A DNA stretch of 64,000 nucleotides. It comes from Tritrichomonas musculus (lineage: Eukaryota; Parabasalia; Tritrichomonadida; Tritrichomonadidae). Below the pieces are notes generated by a model, which did no database searches, was not told the DNA's origin, and was given only the letters and a program-made list of their open reading frames with translations. Below are positions 1-10,950 of the stretch, piece by piece. Positions within the stretch are counted from its first letter, which is position 1. Each line of letters begins with the position of its first letter. Position numbers and translations under genes: made by a program. The stretch spans positions 558,001 through 622,000 of the forward strand of contig JAPFFF010000001.1 of NCBI GenBank assembly GCA_039105265.1, in the 5' to 3' direction.

Positions 1-1
1 T

Positions 2-694
2 TCAGAGAAAGACGAAGAGAAACAAGCGAAACGAGAAGCTAAAGAAAATCGTCGAAGTGAGAAAATTGAAGAGAAAGCAGCTCGTCGTTCAGAGAGAGCG
101 GAAGAGAAGCAAGCCAAAGAAGTTGACAAAGCAGAACGAAGGCAAGATAAATACGAAGAGAAAGAAGCGCGTCATAACGCAAAGATCGAACGCAAAGGTG
201 AGAAAGAAGAGGCGAAAGTTCGGAAGCATCAAGAGAAAGCAATTCGTTGCCAAGATAAAGAAATAGCGAAAGCCGAACGAAAGAACGACAAAGAAGAAGA
301 GAAAGAAGCTCGTCAAGAAGCTAAAGCCGAACGAAAAGAAGCGAAGTTGGAAGAGAAAGTTGGACGAAGACAAGATAAAATCGAGGCTAAACAAGCTAAG
401 CAAGCAGAGAAAGCAGAGAAAGCAGAAGATAAAGCAGAGCGTCGTGGAGAGAAACAAGAAGAGAAAATGCATCGTCGCTCGGAGAAAGCAGAGTACAAAA
501 CAGCTAAGAAAGAAGAGAAAGCAGCACGTCGTGCAGAAAGAAGAGAAGAGTCGTCAGACTCAGACTCGTCGTCAGGTCACGACAACGACAGGATCGAACG
601 CAAAATCCGTCGAATTGAGAACAAGCGTGATCGTCGTGATGTAAAAACAGAGAACAAGATTGATCACTTGAAATCTCGTATCGATCAATACTAA
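2..694 (+). CDS. Highly charged helical repeat protein, 3' part (copy A)
   Basis: The frame is already open at base 2, so the 5' part lies outside the window; 230 codons remain before the stop at 692-694. The protein is almost entirely Glu, Lys, Arg and Ala in short EEK/ERK/AKRE-type units, as expected for a long single alpha-helix or coiled coil, followed by a Ser/Asp-rich patch (SDSDSSSGHD) and a basic-acidic tail. No enzymatic motif is visible and I do not recognise a named family. It is a paralogue of the reverse-strand gene at 14253-15698: about 110 residues (bases about 23-340) are identical to that protein, with about one base difference, while both flanks differ. A structural or cytoskeletal role is only a guess from composition. 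Confidence 0.75.
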   Translation, partial: SEKDEEKQAKREAKENRRSEKIEEKAARRSERAEEKQAKEVDKAERRQDKYEEKEARHNAKIERKGEKEEAKVRKHQEKAIRCQDKEIAKAERKNDKEEEKEARQEAKAERKEAKLEEKVGRRQDKIEAKQAKQAEKAEKAEDKAERRGEKQEEKMHRRSEKAEYKTAKKEEKAARRAERREESSDSDSSSGHDNDRIERKIRRIENKRDRRDVKTENKIDHLKSRIDQY

Positions 695-2639
695 GACTAA
701 AGGTGTAAATTAAAGTTGATTAATTTGAAAATATATTAAATAAACTATAGAATTTTTATAAATTTTTATTTAAAAAATTATATTTTTGATTATTATTTTA
801 ACATTAAAAAACTAATACGATTTAAACTGAATGATAGTCTTTATTTTAAGGCATTTATATAGTTTTATGTAAAAATATGGAAAATAAACTTGATTTTGGC
901 GAAGCATTCATCAATAATATATAAAAGGTTTCCCCATTTTGCAAAATTTCAATTTAATGTTTTTCTATTCATACTACAAATTAAAATTCTATAATATATA
1001 ATATATAATATATAAAAAATATTTTCTTTTTTTTTTTTCGAAGATTTTACGAATAATTCAATGCGTCGAAAAAACCAAAGAGTTGGTTTTAAATATAACT
1101 TTCTGATTTCTATAAAAATCAATGTTATATAGTTTTAAAGCAAAACCTGAAAATTTTGGATTTATCAATATAAAAATAATGCTGAATAAGATAAATAATT
1201 TATTAATTAATGTTCATCTTTGGTATATCTATGTTGAAAATGCTGTTTTTTGATGCATTATCATTAAATTTGAAGATATTTCAAGCATACTATGATATTT
1301 CTATCCAAAATGTTTCTGGATGGTTGCAAGTAATCGATGATATCAATTAAAAAGGTTTGCAAAGCTTTTGATGATAATTTTGCCTTTTTGAAAATAAAAA
1401 TATGATTTATGATCACTTTCGAGTTGTACCTTTAAAAATTGTGGGGTTTTGTCAAATATTACTGATACCTATGATTGACATCCGAATTGATTTTTTTCTT
1501 TTCTCTTAATTCCCATAACAAAATTTATATGAAATCTTGGCGCCAAAAATTAATAGACAAATTGTCTTTCAAAAATTAATACATATAAATTGGGTTATCG
1601 TATTTTTCTGCCCCACTTTTTCAAAGGAAAACAAAATAAAATAATTTTATCTTAATAAAAAAAGATAAAATAATATTCGTTTTGAATGAATTAAAATCTA
1701 AATTTTATTATTAATATGTAACTATTAAATAATTGATTAATTTGCATTATTGGTTATTAAAAAAAAAGCATATGATTATAATTAAAAACCAAATTATTAC
1801 GAATTTTTTATGGTTATAATCATGATCGCAATAGGTCATTATCCAGGTTAATCTCATTCAATTTTTTCACGATGGAAGGTGACTCGAAAAAAAGGAAGAA
1901 ATTTTGGCCAAATTTGAAATTGATATATTTTTGGATAATCGTTTTTTTCTATGCCACTTTTTGAATGGTAGCTACTCATTGAAAGTAAAAAACCGCCATC
2001 ATAAGGTGAAATTTAACTTACTCTGCTAAGAAAATTCACCAAAAAAATCGTAAATTTAAATTTTTCCTTAATATTTTTACTATTTGCTTTTTTTGAAATA
2101 ATTTTTTTTTATTTTTACATAATTTTTCAGGAATATACGCGCCAGTGATCACCACGGGGTTGTGCGAAGCCGAATCAGGTGTCTTGAATTGCTGGATGAA
2201 TCGGGAAGCTATTTGAACTATATATTTATGCATTATTTAGCAAAAATTGAATAAAAAATGAATAAAAAAGTATTCAAAAAGTTTAAAAGTTTTCAAAAAG
2301 TGGTGTAGAAAAATACGATTCCCCTATATTTTTCATATTATCATGAGTAGAATAATAATGCATAAATAAGTATTGAAAATAGTGCCTTTTTCATATATCC
2401 AAAATAAGACATCTATTGAAAAAGTGGGGCAGGAAAAAACGATATTCCTCATAAATTTATCATTCAAAATGATGTTTATTAGTTGATTGAAAATATAAAC
2501 AGGAATGGGAAGTGGTGCATAAACAGAATGTATATATTAGCATTCATCAATGATAAAAAATGATGAAGTTAATATTGAACCTATGCATGTGTTCATTAAT
2601 CAATTTATTAAGCTATGCAGATTGTGTTGAAAAATGAAT
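695..2639. other. AT-rich intergenic region
   Basis: No convincing gene. It contains simple ATATAT tracts near 990-1015 and four copies of a 30-bp motif described separately. Short open frames on either strand have no recognisable content. Confidence 0.6.
1595..2446. repeat. Nested inverted-repeat family, four 30-bp copies
   Basis: A motif of the form ATCGT-T-run-CTGCCCCACTTTTT occurs at about 1595-1625 and 1935-1965 on the plus strand and at about 2292-2321 and 2416-2446 on the minus strand. The pairs nest: an outer inverted pair enclosing 1595-2446 and an inner pair enclosing 1935-2321. This is what one non-autonomous transposon inserted inside a relative would look like. No target duplication was established. 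Confidence 0.5.
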
Positions 2640-3956
2640 TTGAATGTCAAAATCGGTTCAATTGAGTATAAACAGCATACACTTTATGGTTATATAGTAG
2701 CTTAAATGAATTCTATTTACTTAGGTGATTATCACCAGCAACCAATAAGATGAAACCATCTTTATAGAAGTAAAATTGTTCATTGAATATTATCAAGAAG
2801 GATTTTAGCTCCACAAGGAATTGATTCACCATCAAAGGCGACTTATTACCGCTATCAAAAGAAAGTAAATAATTCAATAATTGAATTAGTCAAAGAATCT
2901 ATGAGTGAAGAAGCAAACAAAATGGAGCCTGGAACCTCAATTTCATGTGATGAGGCCTAAGCACATCGAAGAAATTCTTCACAATGTCATGGCGCGTTTA
3001 TCAATTGTAAATCACATAAAATAGCTACGGGAAGTGTTGTTACTAAAACAAGAAAAAGGGGTGATTTTAAGGAAAGTTCTAACATGATGGAGACAGAAGT
3101 GATTCAATGTAACTTGGCTCAGATCGATAAACAAAAAGTGTCAAGATATGTTCATGATCAAGATAATCTCACAGGTGATTTGATGTCTAAATAAGTTCAA
3201 AATATAGACGAGAAAATAGATCCAAATCATGGTAAAAAATGCTTTTGGAAGTATTGGAATAAATTAATTGAAGGATCTTACAGGACCATTTAAAAAGTAT
3301 GTGACTATGCGGTTTCCGCTGTTAGATATTTAACCGATATTCAATATAAAAAAATTCCACGGTTTAAAAACTCATGCTCGAAACTGGTTCAACAACCTTC
3401 TTTATGATAAACAAATGACGAATGCAGAAAAAAGGAAAACTGGACGAATGTGGAACTTAATGTGATTGGAAACCATAGCAGATGCAATCATTCAGAGAAA
3501 ACAACATTTGTTTGGAATAAAGGAATTCAGTTTCCAGAGTTACAACATGATTTCCATAAATTTATCGATGCATCATCGAAAGTATTTGATAAAATTGATG
3601 CTAGCCTTCATACTAACATAAATGAGTCATTACATGCAGAAACTTCATAAGTGGCAGACAAGAACACTGCTCGGAGTAAAAGTGGATATAAAGGCAGAGT
3701 TCATTATGCTTACTTAAAACATAACAAGCCTGATGAATGTTCGATGCTTATTAGACAGAAGAACAATGTAGTAATCAGCAAGATTGATCAAAAAGTAATC
3801 AAAGAAACAATTGATGAAAGAAAAAAATTACGTGAATTTAGAAGTACAACTGCATTTAAACAAAGTGAGGCAAATAGAAGGAAAAAGTTTAAAAGTTCAA
3901 TGAAAGCGAACCCTGGCAATTATATTGGTGTGCCATACACACAGTTAAATGAATAA
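2640..3956 (+). pseudogene. DDE transposase relic
   Basis: A decayed plus-strand frame readable from about 2805 to 3956. Recognisable blocks are a 'SCDEA-AHRRNSSQC' region (about 2938-2985), 'KTRKRGDFKESSNMME' (about 3048-3095), 'YVHDQDN' (about 3146-3168) and 'DPNHGKK' (about 3220-3241). The spacing of these acidic and His blocks resembles Mutator-like or Kolobok-like DDE transposases found in protists; the exact family is inferred. In-frame stops occur at 2958-2960, 3192-3194, about 3290 and 3648-3650, so it is dead. The last 101 codons are Lys/Arg-rich and open. The 5' boundary and the element's ends were not found. Confidence 0.6.
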
Positions 3957-4059
3957 AAGTTCAACAATTATTATCTTTAATTTTATTTTGGTAATGTTAA
4001 ATCATATGTTTTGTCATATTTTTTTAAAAAAAAGTGTCTAGAATGTTGTAGTATACGGT

Positions 4060-4137
4060 TAGCAGTGCTCTGCGCCTTCGCCATGCTTACCCTTGCGCCC
4101 CCCAGCTCTCCTTCGGCTCACTGGCTCGCGCTAACTG
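4060..4137. repeat. GC-rich island bounded by GTTAGC/GCTAAC
   Basis: About 78 bp of strikingly GC-rich sequence in a very AT-rich setting, starting GTTAGC and ending with the reverse complement GCTAAC. It lies just 3' of the transposase relic and about 340 bp before the Polinton-type element. It could be a transposon end, a structured RNA or a relic of foreign DNA; no reading frame is convincing. Confidence 0.5.
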
Positions 4138-4361
4138 AAATGACTAAATATCATTTCAAAAACTTATGATAACAAAAAGTTAATGATATCACAAGTTAAT
4201 TAAAAGTTAATCTTAAAATTAACTTACTTCATATTGAAAATAAAAAATAAAATAAAATAAAAAAGTAAAATGTAAATGTAAAATAAAAAATGACAATGCA
4301 AAAATAAAAAATAATAAATAATAAATAATAAATGAAAGAGATACTTTATTAATACTGAAAT

Positions 4362-4480
4362 GTACCCTACACTAATCCTTATTCAAGAACAAACACCAAT
4401 ACCAATTGAATATGCTTACTTTTTAGAAGATGGAGAAAGAGATAAAACAAGACCTAATCGTTTTTATTTTAATTATCCTC
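4362..4480 (+). pseudogene. Left remnant of an older, probably virus-like gene
   Basis: An open stretch beginning with ATG at 4362 runs straight into the Polinton-type element at 4481. The sequence on the far side of that element (10951 onward) appears to belong to the same older gene, so this is the insertion target. The family is not certain. Given the neighbouring integrase-tail-like frame at 11.8-12.3 kb, a structural gene of an older Polinton is plausible but unproven. The remnant is fossil and interrupted by the insertion. Confidence 0.4.
4475..4480. repeat. Target-site duplication, left copy (ATCCTC)
   Basis: The six bases ATCCTC immediately before the element's terminal AG recur at 10951-10956 directly after its terminal CT. 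A 6-bp duplication is the established Polinton/Maverick size. Confidence 0.85.
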
Positions 4481-4965
4481 AGTAGTATATAGATGGAGAC
4501 GTCTGATTACCTACGACTTTTTTATAAGAAACCCACCTCGGAAACCAAGGAAAGAATCAACTCTGAAAAAAACTAAATAAATTAACTCTAAAATTTAGTT
4601 GCAACCGTGAATTACAAAATCAATTGTAGAATCAATTGTAGAATCAATATCAAAATCAATTCTCATAATTTATAGGAAACCCACCTCGGAAACCAAGGAA
4701 ATAAATCACTGAAAAAAATTAATTCTCAAACTAATTATCAAACCGAATTCCCAAATCAATTCTCAAACTAATTATCAAATCAATTACAACATCAATTCAT
4801 AACACTAATATAGACACAAATGTACAAATTTATTGTAAAGTGAATATTCACCTCAATTCTCACCAACTAGTTCACCCATTGAATTATATAATTAATGACA
4901 ACATTAATTAGTCTAACAAAGTTCGGCACGAAGTGCCTCAGGCCCAAAGGGCCGTTCCGAATCAT
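4481..4965 (+). repeat. Polinton-type element, left terminal inverted repeat
   Basis: 485 bp matching the reverse complement of 10466-10950 with about five mismatches (about 99% identity). It contains repeated 'AATCAATT' units, two copies of a block reading CCACCTCGGAAACCAAGG, and a GC-rich double hairpin at its inner edge (4922-4961). Confidence 0.9.
4922..4961. repeat. T-shaped double hairpin at inner edge of left repeat
   Basis: Outer arms TTCGG (4922-4926) and CCGAA (4957-4961) enclose two perfect small hairpins: GGCAC-GAA-GTGCC (4925-4937) and GGCCC-AAA-GGGCC (4941-4953). The outer stem and first hairpin share two G bases, so alternative folds compete. The mirror copy is at 10470-10509. 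A role as a replication, resolution or recognition site is inference. Confidence 0.7.
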
Positions 4966-5015
4966 GTTTTTCAATTTGATTATCAAAGAAATCATTATGA
5001 TTTTTTTCTCTTAAA

Positions 5016-8000
5016 ATGGCTTATTCACAATCTGATTTTACTGATTTCTCCAATTACGAAATTGTTGAATTTATTAATGAAATTAATCGAGGACTTAATG
5101 AAAATCTACCAATCGCCAATACTCATCATTTACGTGGAGGTGCTTACCTACGAAATATCAAAACTCTAATGGATTATTTTAATCAACATAACGCTTATCA
5201 AATAATTGGGTCTGATTTCAATGATGAAGGATTTGATAAGTTCATTATTCATATGCAAAATCAACGAGAACATGAGCAAAATCATTTAAATATCCTTCAT
5301 GATGAATTGAACTATGAAAATGAATTGAATAAACAATATGAACAATATTATGAACATGAACAACAACAACAAGAGGATAACAGATTCTTCAATAATTTTG
5401 ATAAATCTGATTATTAAAAAATCAATTATCTAGATGAACTTGCAAGAATCAATTCTCAAAACAAATTTGATAAACTTTTTGAAATCGAACGAATAGCTAA
5501 AAGAATTCTTAAAGAAACAAGGGAATTAATAAAACAACAAAAATTACCAAATCTCAAAAAAGTTGATACCAAACTCATTCATGATAAAACAAATATTCTT
5601 GAATATTATAATGCAGAGAATGAAGAAATTTATGATTATCTTGAGAAATTTGGTTCTAAATTTACATCAAAAAATGATAAATATCTCATTATCAACGAAC
5701 CACATGATTTCGATAAAGTGGTTGAAGCATGGAGTTATTATAATTCATTCTCTGCTTCCAAAGTTGTTAATAGAATTGATGAGAATTGTCCTACCATAAC
5801 ATATTATTTCAATCAAATTTCATCTTTAGATAATATTTACAATTATTTAAAAGAAGTATTTTCAACAGAAATCAAACCATTTAAATTACATTTTCAATTA
5901 TCTGGTGTATTTGAATCTCCTAAATACGACTTTGAGAATGATGTTGAATTATATGAATATGAAGCTAAGAAAATAATTTGGAAAAATTATCGAGAATCAA
6001 TTCCAACATTAATACAACTTCCTCAAGACATCGAAATTGTTAAATTATATATTGAATCAGTTCTCCATTCTTATGAAACAACTCAATCTAACACTAAATT
6101 AACAATCGTTGGTTCAATCGCATTTACTCTTTCACGAATGATAAAAATTACTGGTAAAATTAATGGTTTACCTGATGTTTTCACCCAATCTCGTTCAATT
6201 ATTGTTGATAATGTTGATGATAATTTATGTTGGTATCGTGCTGTGTCAAACTGTTTGAACCCTAAATTGATTTCTGCAACTGAGAAGAGAAGAACACAAC
6301 TTGCGAAACAAATGTTATTAAAGAAATATGGAATTGAATATTCAAATCATATGACAAACGATGAACGTGAAAAATCAAATAAAATTCTTAATGAATTTAA
6401 TGGACTTGACGTATATGAAATGAAATCTGAAGCTGAAGAACTGAAACTCAATATTAATATATATGATTATATTGAATCAATTTAGCAATATAGTATTACA
6501 AATCAATGGAAATATAATGATTCAAATGATTTTCACTCAATGCTACTATTCTCAAACTGTAACATTCTTCACATCATGTTTATCAAACCAGATGGTGTTG
6601 AAACTCTTACAAACATACTTATTTGTCCCAAATGTCGTTCATACTCAACTCAAAAAAAGCATAAATCATATTTATTGAAGCATATGAAATTATGCGATGG
6701 AACTTTCAAAAAGAACTTCATTCCAAACAAGGAACCACTTCCATTCTGCCCACATATACTTAACAATCCTGTTTATGAATATTGTTTGGCACATCAATTA
6801 GAAAGGAAACCTAACATTTATTATATAACCTATGATTTTGAAACAATGGAACAAGTTGTTGAAGAATCAATTGGCAAATCTGTTACAATCAACTCACGTT
6901 TGATTCCTCTTTCAGTTGCTTCATGTGTTAAATCTGCTAATGGATTAACAACAAAACATTTCGATATTAGAACTGAAAACTTCATTCCAAAATGGATTAA
7001 ATGGTTGTTTGACATGTCAATTTCAAAATATAATGACAAAATCAATTATGCCAAATCAATTCTGAAACTTGATTCTGCCAAAGAAATATTCAAAATTGAT
7101 AAAAATTTGAATGTCATAACTGTTTTCGGATATAACTCTTCAAGATTTGATTCAAAATTTATTCAAAAATTATTTCAATTATCAATTCTAAAAATTAAGT
7201 TGGCAAGCAACTGATTTAATTGGAACTGCTAGTTCATTAAAACAATTCATATTAATTTCACCAAATTATGAAACAAAATTACGTTTTATTGAAGCTCAAG
7301 CATTCGTTGCAGGAGGTACATTAAAACAATTTGGCGTTGATTTTGGTCAAAGTGAATCATCTGTAATCTCTCATAACAATCTAAGATTGTCCTGGGCTCA
7401 ATGGGTCAAGAGCGAGAAAGGAGTGTTCCCATATGAGGCTATCAACTCAAATAATTACAATGAAGTCTTATCGAAATCAGAACCGTTTTCATACAATGAT
7501 TTCTACAGTTATCTGAATCAATCTAACCCATTAACTAGATGGGATTACTTACTTGCCTACAATGATAATGATGTTGAAATGATGATTAAACCTATTGATT
7601 ATTTGATTGAGTTAAACGCTCAATATAACGTTGATTTGATATCAAATTTATCACTTTCGAAGAATGCATCATGTATTAAATATGCTCTTGCATACAAAGA
7701 TTTTAACCCAAATGGTAATTATAATGTTATACATAATTTAACAACATTTGTTCCTGATGAAATATTGGAGGAAATACAAATGCTCAAATTATTTCGATCA
7801 AGACTCAAAATATAATACAAAATTGCAAAACAAAATCAATTCTCTGTCCAAAAAATCAGTTTTGACTGATAATGAAAGAACCAAAATTGACACATGGAAT
7901 TCAAAAATGAGAGATTTGTCGAAATGCATCTCTCAATCTGATTTCAAAGAGTTCATGAAACGTTATGAAAATGAGAATTTTTGTTACCTTTGTGGTGAGC

Positions 8001-9768
8001 ATTTCACTTATCAAAACAAACCAACACTTGATAGAATCAATAATGACATCGGTCATGAATTAAATAATTGTAAATTTGCTTGTGCTGAATGTAATTGTTT
8101 ACGCAATCATAATGATGAATGTATAACTCGATTGAGGATTCAATTGAAGAAATTTTGTTCTGAAAATCATCTCCCAACATTAATTAACGATGAAACTGAG
8201 TATCATTCAATCCGAAAATCAATTACAGGAGGTATTTCCAATGTTCTTCATCGAATGAATCGTAGAGGAATTACTCACATAAAAAAATATCGTTATGGTT
8301 GCTTTGCAGACTCCAGTTCTACTGGCGATGCAATTCATAATAAAATTATTTCATATGATACTGAATATGTTATGACACATGTTGTTGGAATTGATTTTAA
8401 TTCTCTTTACCCATCATCATTTGGATCCATCAAGCATTCATTTAATAAATATCATGGTGGAATTATGTATATGCCAGGTAGGTTTCTAAATCGTTATAAC
8501 GTTTATGATGAAAATGGTGTTAAAAACAACAAAATTTATGACATTTGTTACAAAATCATCACTTCAAAAACAAGATTTGACAATAAATTTCCAGATAAAT
8601 TATTTTATGCAGAAGTGAAACTTGTATGCCCAAAATAGAAAATCAATTATTTCATTAATTTCCACCTGTATTTCGGAGTATCAACATCAAAAACAATAAG
8701 GAAACAATTGGTTCTTACATGTATGATTACATGGAATCAAATAAATTGGCTTCAATCGATAAAGAAGAACGTAAATTAACAATGCTTCTTGATACTCATG
8801 GTGAGTATATGTGTTTTTCAAATTATTATTTGTGGTTCTTGTTGGACCATGGTTTAATAATTGATGATATCAAATCGGTTTCAACATATGAGTGTCACAA
8901 TGGATTCAACAACTTCGTTACAGAATTCATGAAAAAACGTCAAAACATATTATCTGGAAAGGAATCTGGTACTGAGAAGTTTTATAAAATGTGTTTGAAT
9001 GGTTCTTACGGATATGATGGAATGAACACTGAAAAGTATTCAAAAATCAAAATTTGTGACAAAAATCAAACATACCGTGCAATAATTTCTGATTCATATA
9101 TGAATGGTGCAAAACTAAATGATGACAATTATCTTGTTCAATCAAATCTGAAACATTATCGATGCACAACTTGTTTACAAGAATCACTTTGGACGCTTGA
9201 TAACAGTAAGTACTGGTACTTAACGTTTTATTATGATTTTATGAATAAATGTCTTGATATGAACCGAATTCATGTTAATACTTGTGAAACCGATTCATTC
9301 TACTTCTCTGTTGCTGGCAACCCAAATGAACCCATCAATCAAGAATTCAAATACGTAATCAAAAACAAGGAATTCTATGATAAACACATTTACGAATTCA
9401 TGCCGAACCCAAATATTGGAACAGTTGATGACACAAAAAAATTACTTGGTTGTTGTGTTGAAGAATATGGTGAAAATCAAGTTGCATTGTGCCCTAAATG
9501 TTATTCAATATGGTCTGAAAACATTACTAAATCAATCAAATTAAAAGGTTTGTCACTCAAAAAGAATGATATTAACAAAGATGATTACATTAATCCTATC
9601 ATTAATGGTACAATCAAACTTGGAAAGAATATTAATTTGCAAATGAATAACAATCAAATGAGTAAGGTAACAACAAAAAAAATTGCTGTCAATGCAACTC
9701 ATACAAAAATGATAACATTATCAAATCAATCCTGTGTTCCTTTTATAATTCGGATTGAGTGCAAATGA
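5016..9768 (+). pseudogene. Protein-primed family B DNA polymerase (Polinton type), fossil
   Basis: Parts in order: an acidic, Gln-rich leader (about 5.0-5.4 kb); a 'DNLCWYRAVS' motif (about 6.2 kb) like the OTU-like DNLC motif seen ahead of the exonuclease in Polinton polymerases; a zinc-finger-like CPKC...H...C block (about 6.6-6.7 kb); a 3'-5' exonuclease region with YDFETME, NSSRFDS and YNDNDVE blocks (about 6.8-7.6 kb); an HNH-like zinc knuckle (about 7.98-8.11 kb); and the polymerase palm with DFNSLYPS, KMCLNGSYG and ETDSF blocks (about 8.4-9.3 kb). The order and motifs fit a protein-primed PolB that would copy the element's DNA. The region is broken in about five places and is treated as a fossil. 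Confidence 0.85.
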
Positions 9769-10315
9769 TGTTGTCATTAACAATATGGACTAATTGATTG
9801 ATGACATTTGCGTGTGAATTCAATCGTTGCTCATTTGATTCATTTTTTTGTTCAATTAATGTGATTCTGGAACAAATTTTACAAAACTTGTTAATTAATC
9901 CATTTAGTTCATTTGTGATACTTTTATTCATTTCATTCATCTCAGAACGAAATTCATCAAATGAATCATCGAGTTTGTTTTGTCTTTGGGTAACAGTTTG
10001 TTTATTCAATTCTGCTTTAGTGGAATAAATAACAAGAATTCCGTTACGAGATGTAAATTTGTAATTCTCTAACGGGAATTGTTTGTTCAATTTCTTTGGA
10101 TCCAATTTTTGGATTTCTATATTATCACGAATCATCTTACGTGCTGTTTGTAAATCATTTCTTTCAATTGCGTTATAAAACAATTTTTAAATATTGGTTG
10201 AAGAATTTGTTTTTAAATCATCTTGGTTATTATTTTCAGATATTTGTTTGGCGTTGTCGAAGTTGTCATCTGAGTTGTTAAATTGAGTATCTGAATCTGA
10301 TGCAGAATAATCCAT
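9743..10315 (-). pseudogene. Coiled-coil gene of the Polinton-type element, fossil
   Basis: A minus-strand gene converging on, and slightly overlapping, the end of the polymerase region. Its product is Asn/Gln/Glu-rich with a predicted coiled-coil centre and no recognisable catalytic motif. Its 5' end lies about 150 bp inside the right inverted repeat. It has about one break. It could encode a terminal, structural or DNA-binding protein of the element, but nothing in the sequence decides this. Confidence 0.55.
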
Positions 10316-10465
10316 TATTTGTGTTATAATAAAAGTGTAAAAATGATTACAATGAAATCATTATGATGCTGATTTTCAAGTTTAATTGATGTAAGAATCA
10401 TCAAATTTAATCAAATAATATTAAAATTAATTAAAATTAATTAAAATTAATTAAGTTCTTTTATA

Positions 10466-10950
10466 ATGATTCGGAACGGCCCTTTAGGCCTGAGGCACTT
10501 CGTGCCGAACTTTGTTAGACTAATTAATGTTGTCATTAATTATATAATTCAATGGGTGAACTAGTTGGTGAGAATTGAGGTGAAAATTCACTTTACAATA
10601 AATTTGTACGTTTGTGTCTATATTAGTGTTATGAATTGATGTTGTAATTGATTTGATAATTAGTTTGAGAATTGATTTGGGAATTCGGTTTGATAATTAG
10701 TTTGAGAATTAATTTTTTTCAGTGATTTATTTCCTTGGTTTCCGAGGTGGGTTTCCTATAAATTATGAGAATTGATTTTGATATTGATTCTACAATTGAT
10801 TCTACAATTGATTTTGTAATTCACGGTTGCAACTAAATTTTAGAGTTAATTTATTTAGTTTTTTTCAGAGTTGATTCTTTCCTTGGTTTCCGAGGTGAGT
10901 TTCTTATAAAAAAGTCGTAGGTAATCAGACGTCCCCATCTATATACTACT
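10466..10950 (-). repeat. Polinton-type element, right terminal inverted repeat
   Basis: Reverse-complement partner of 4481-4965, 485 bp, about five differences. It holds the mirror copy of the double hairpin at 10470-10509, and its terminal ACTACT borders the 6-bp duplication ATCCTC at 10951-10956. Confidence 0.9.

Larger units (their letters stand above)
4481..10950. mobile_element. Short Polinton/Maverick-type element (6,470 bp), broken
   Basis: Complete ends: it starts AGTAGTATATAG and ends with the reverse complement, has 485-bp terminal inverted repeats (4481-4965 and 10466-10950) and a 6-bp target duplication (ATCCTC). Inside are a plus-strand protein-primed family B DNA polymerase region (about 5.0-9.77 kb) and a convergent minus-strand coiled-coil gene (about 9.74-10.32 kb). 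I see no integrase, packaging ATPase, protease or capsid gene within it, and it is much shorter than the usual 15-20 kb Polinton, so it is either a reduced or internally deleted form or a distinct lineage. The two ends differ at only about five positions, so insertion looks recent; the coding part is nevertheless broken in roughly half a dozen places, so it is a fossil. Confidence 0.85.
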
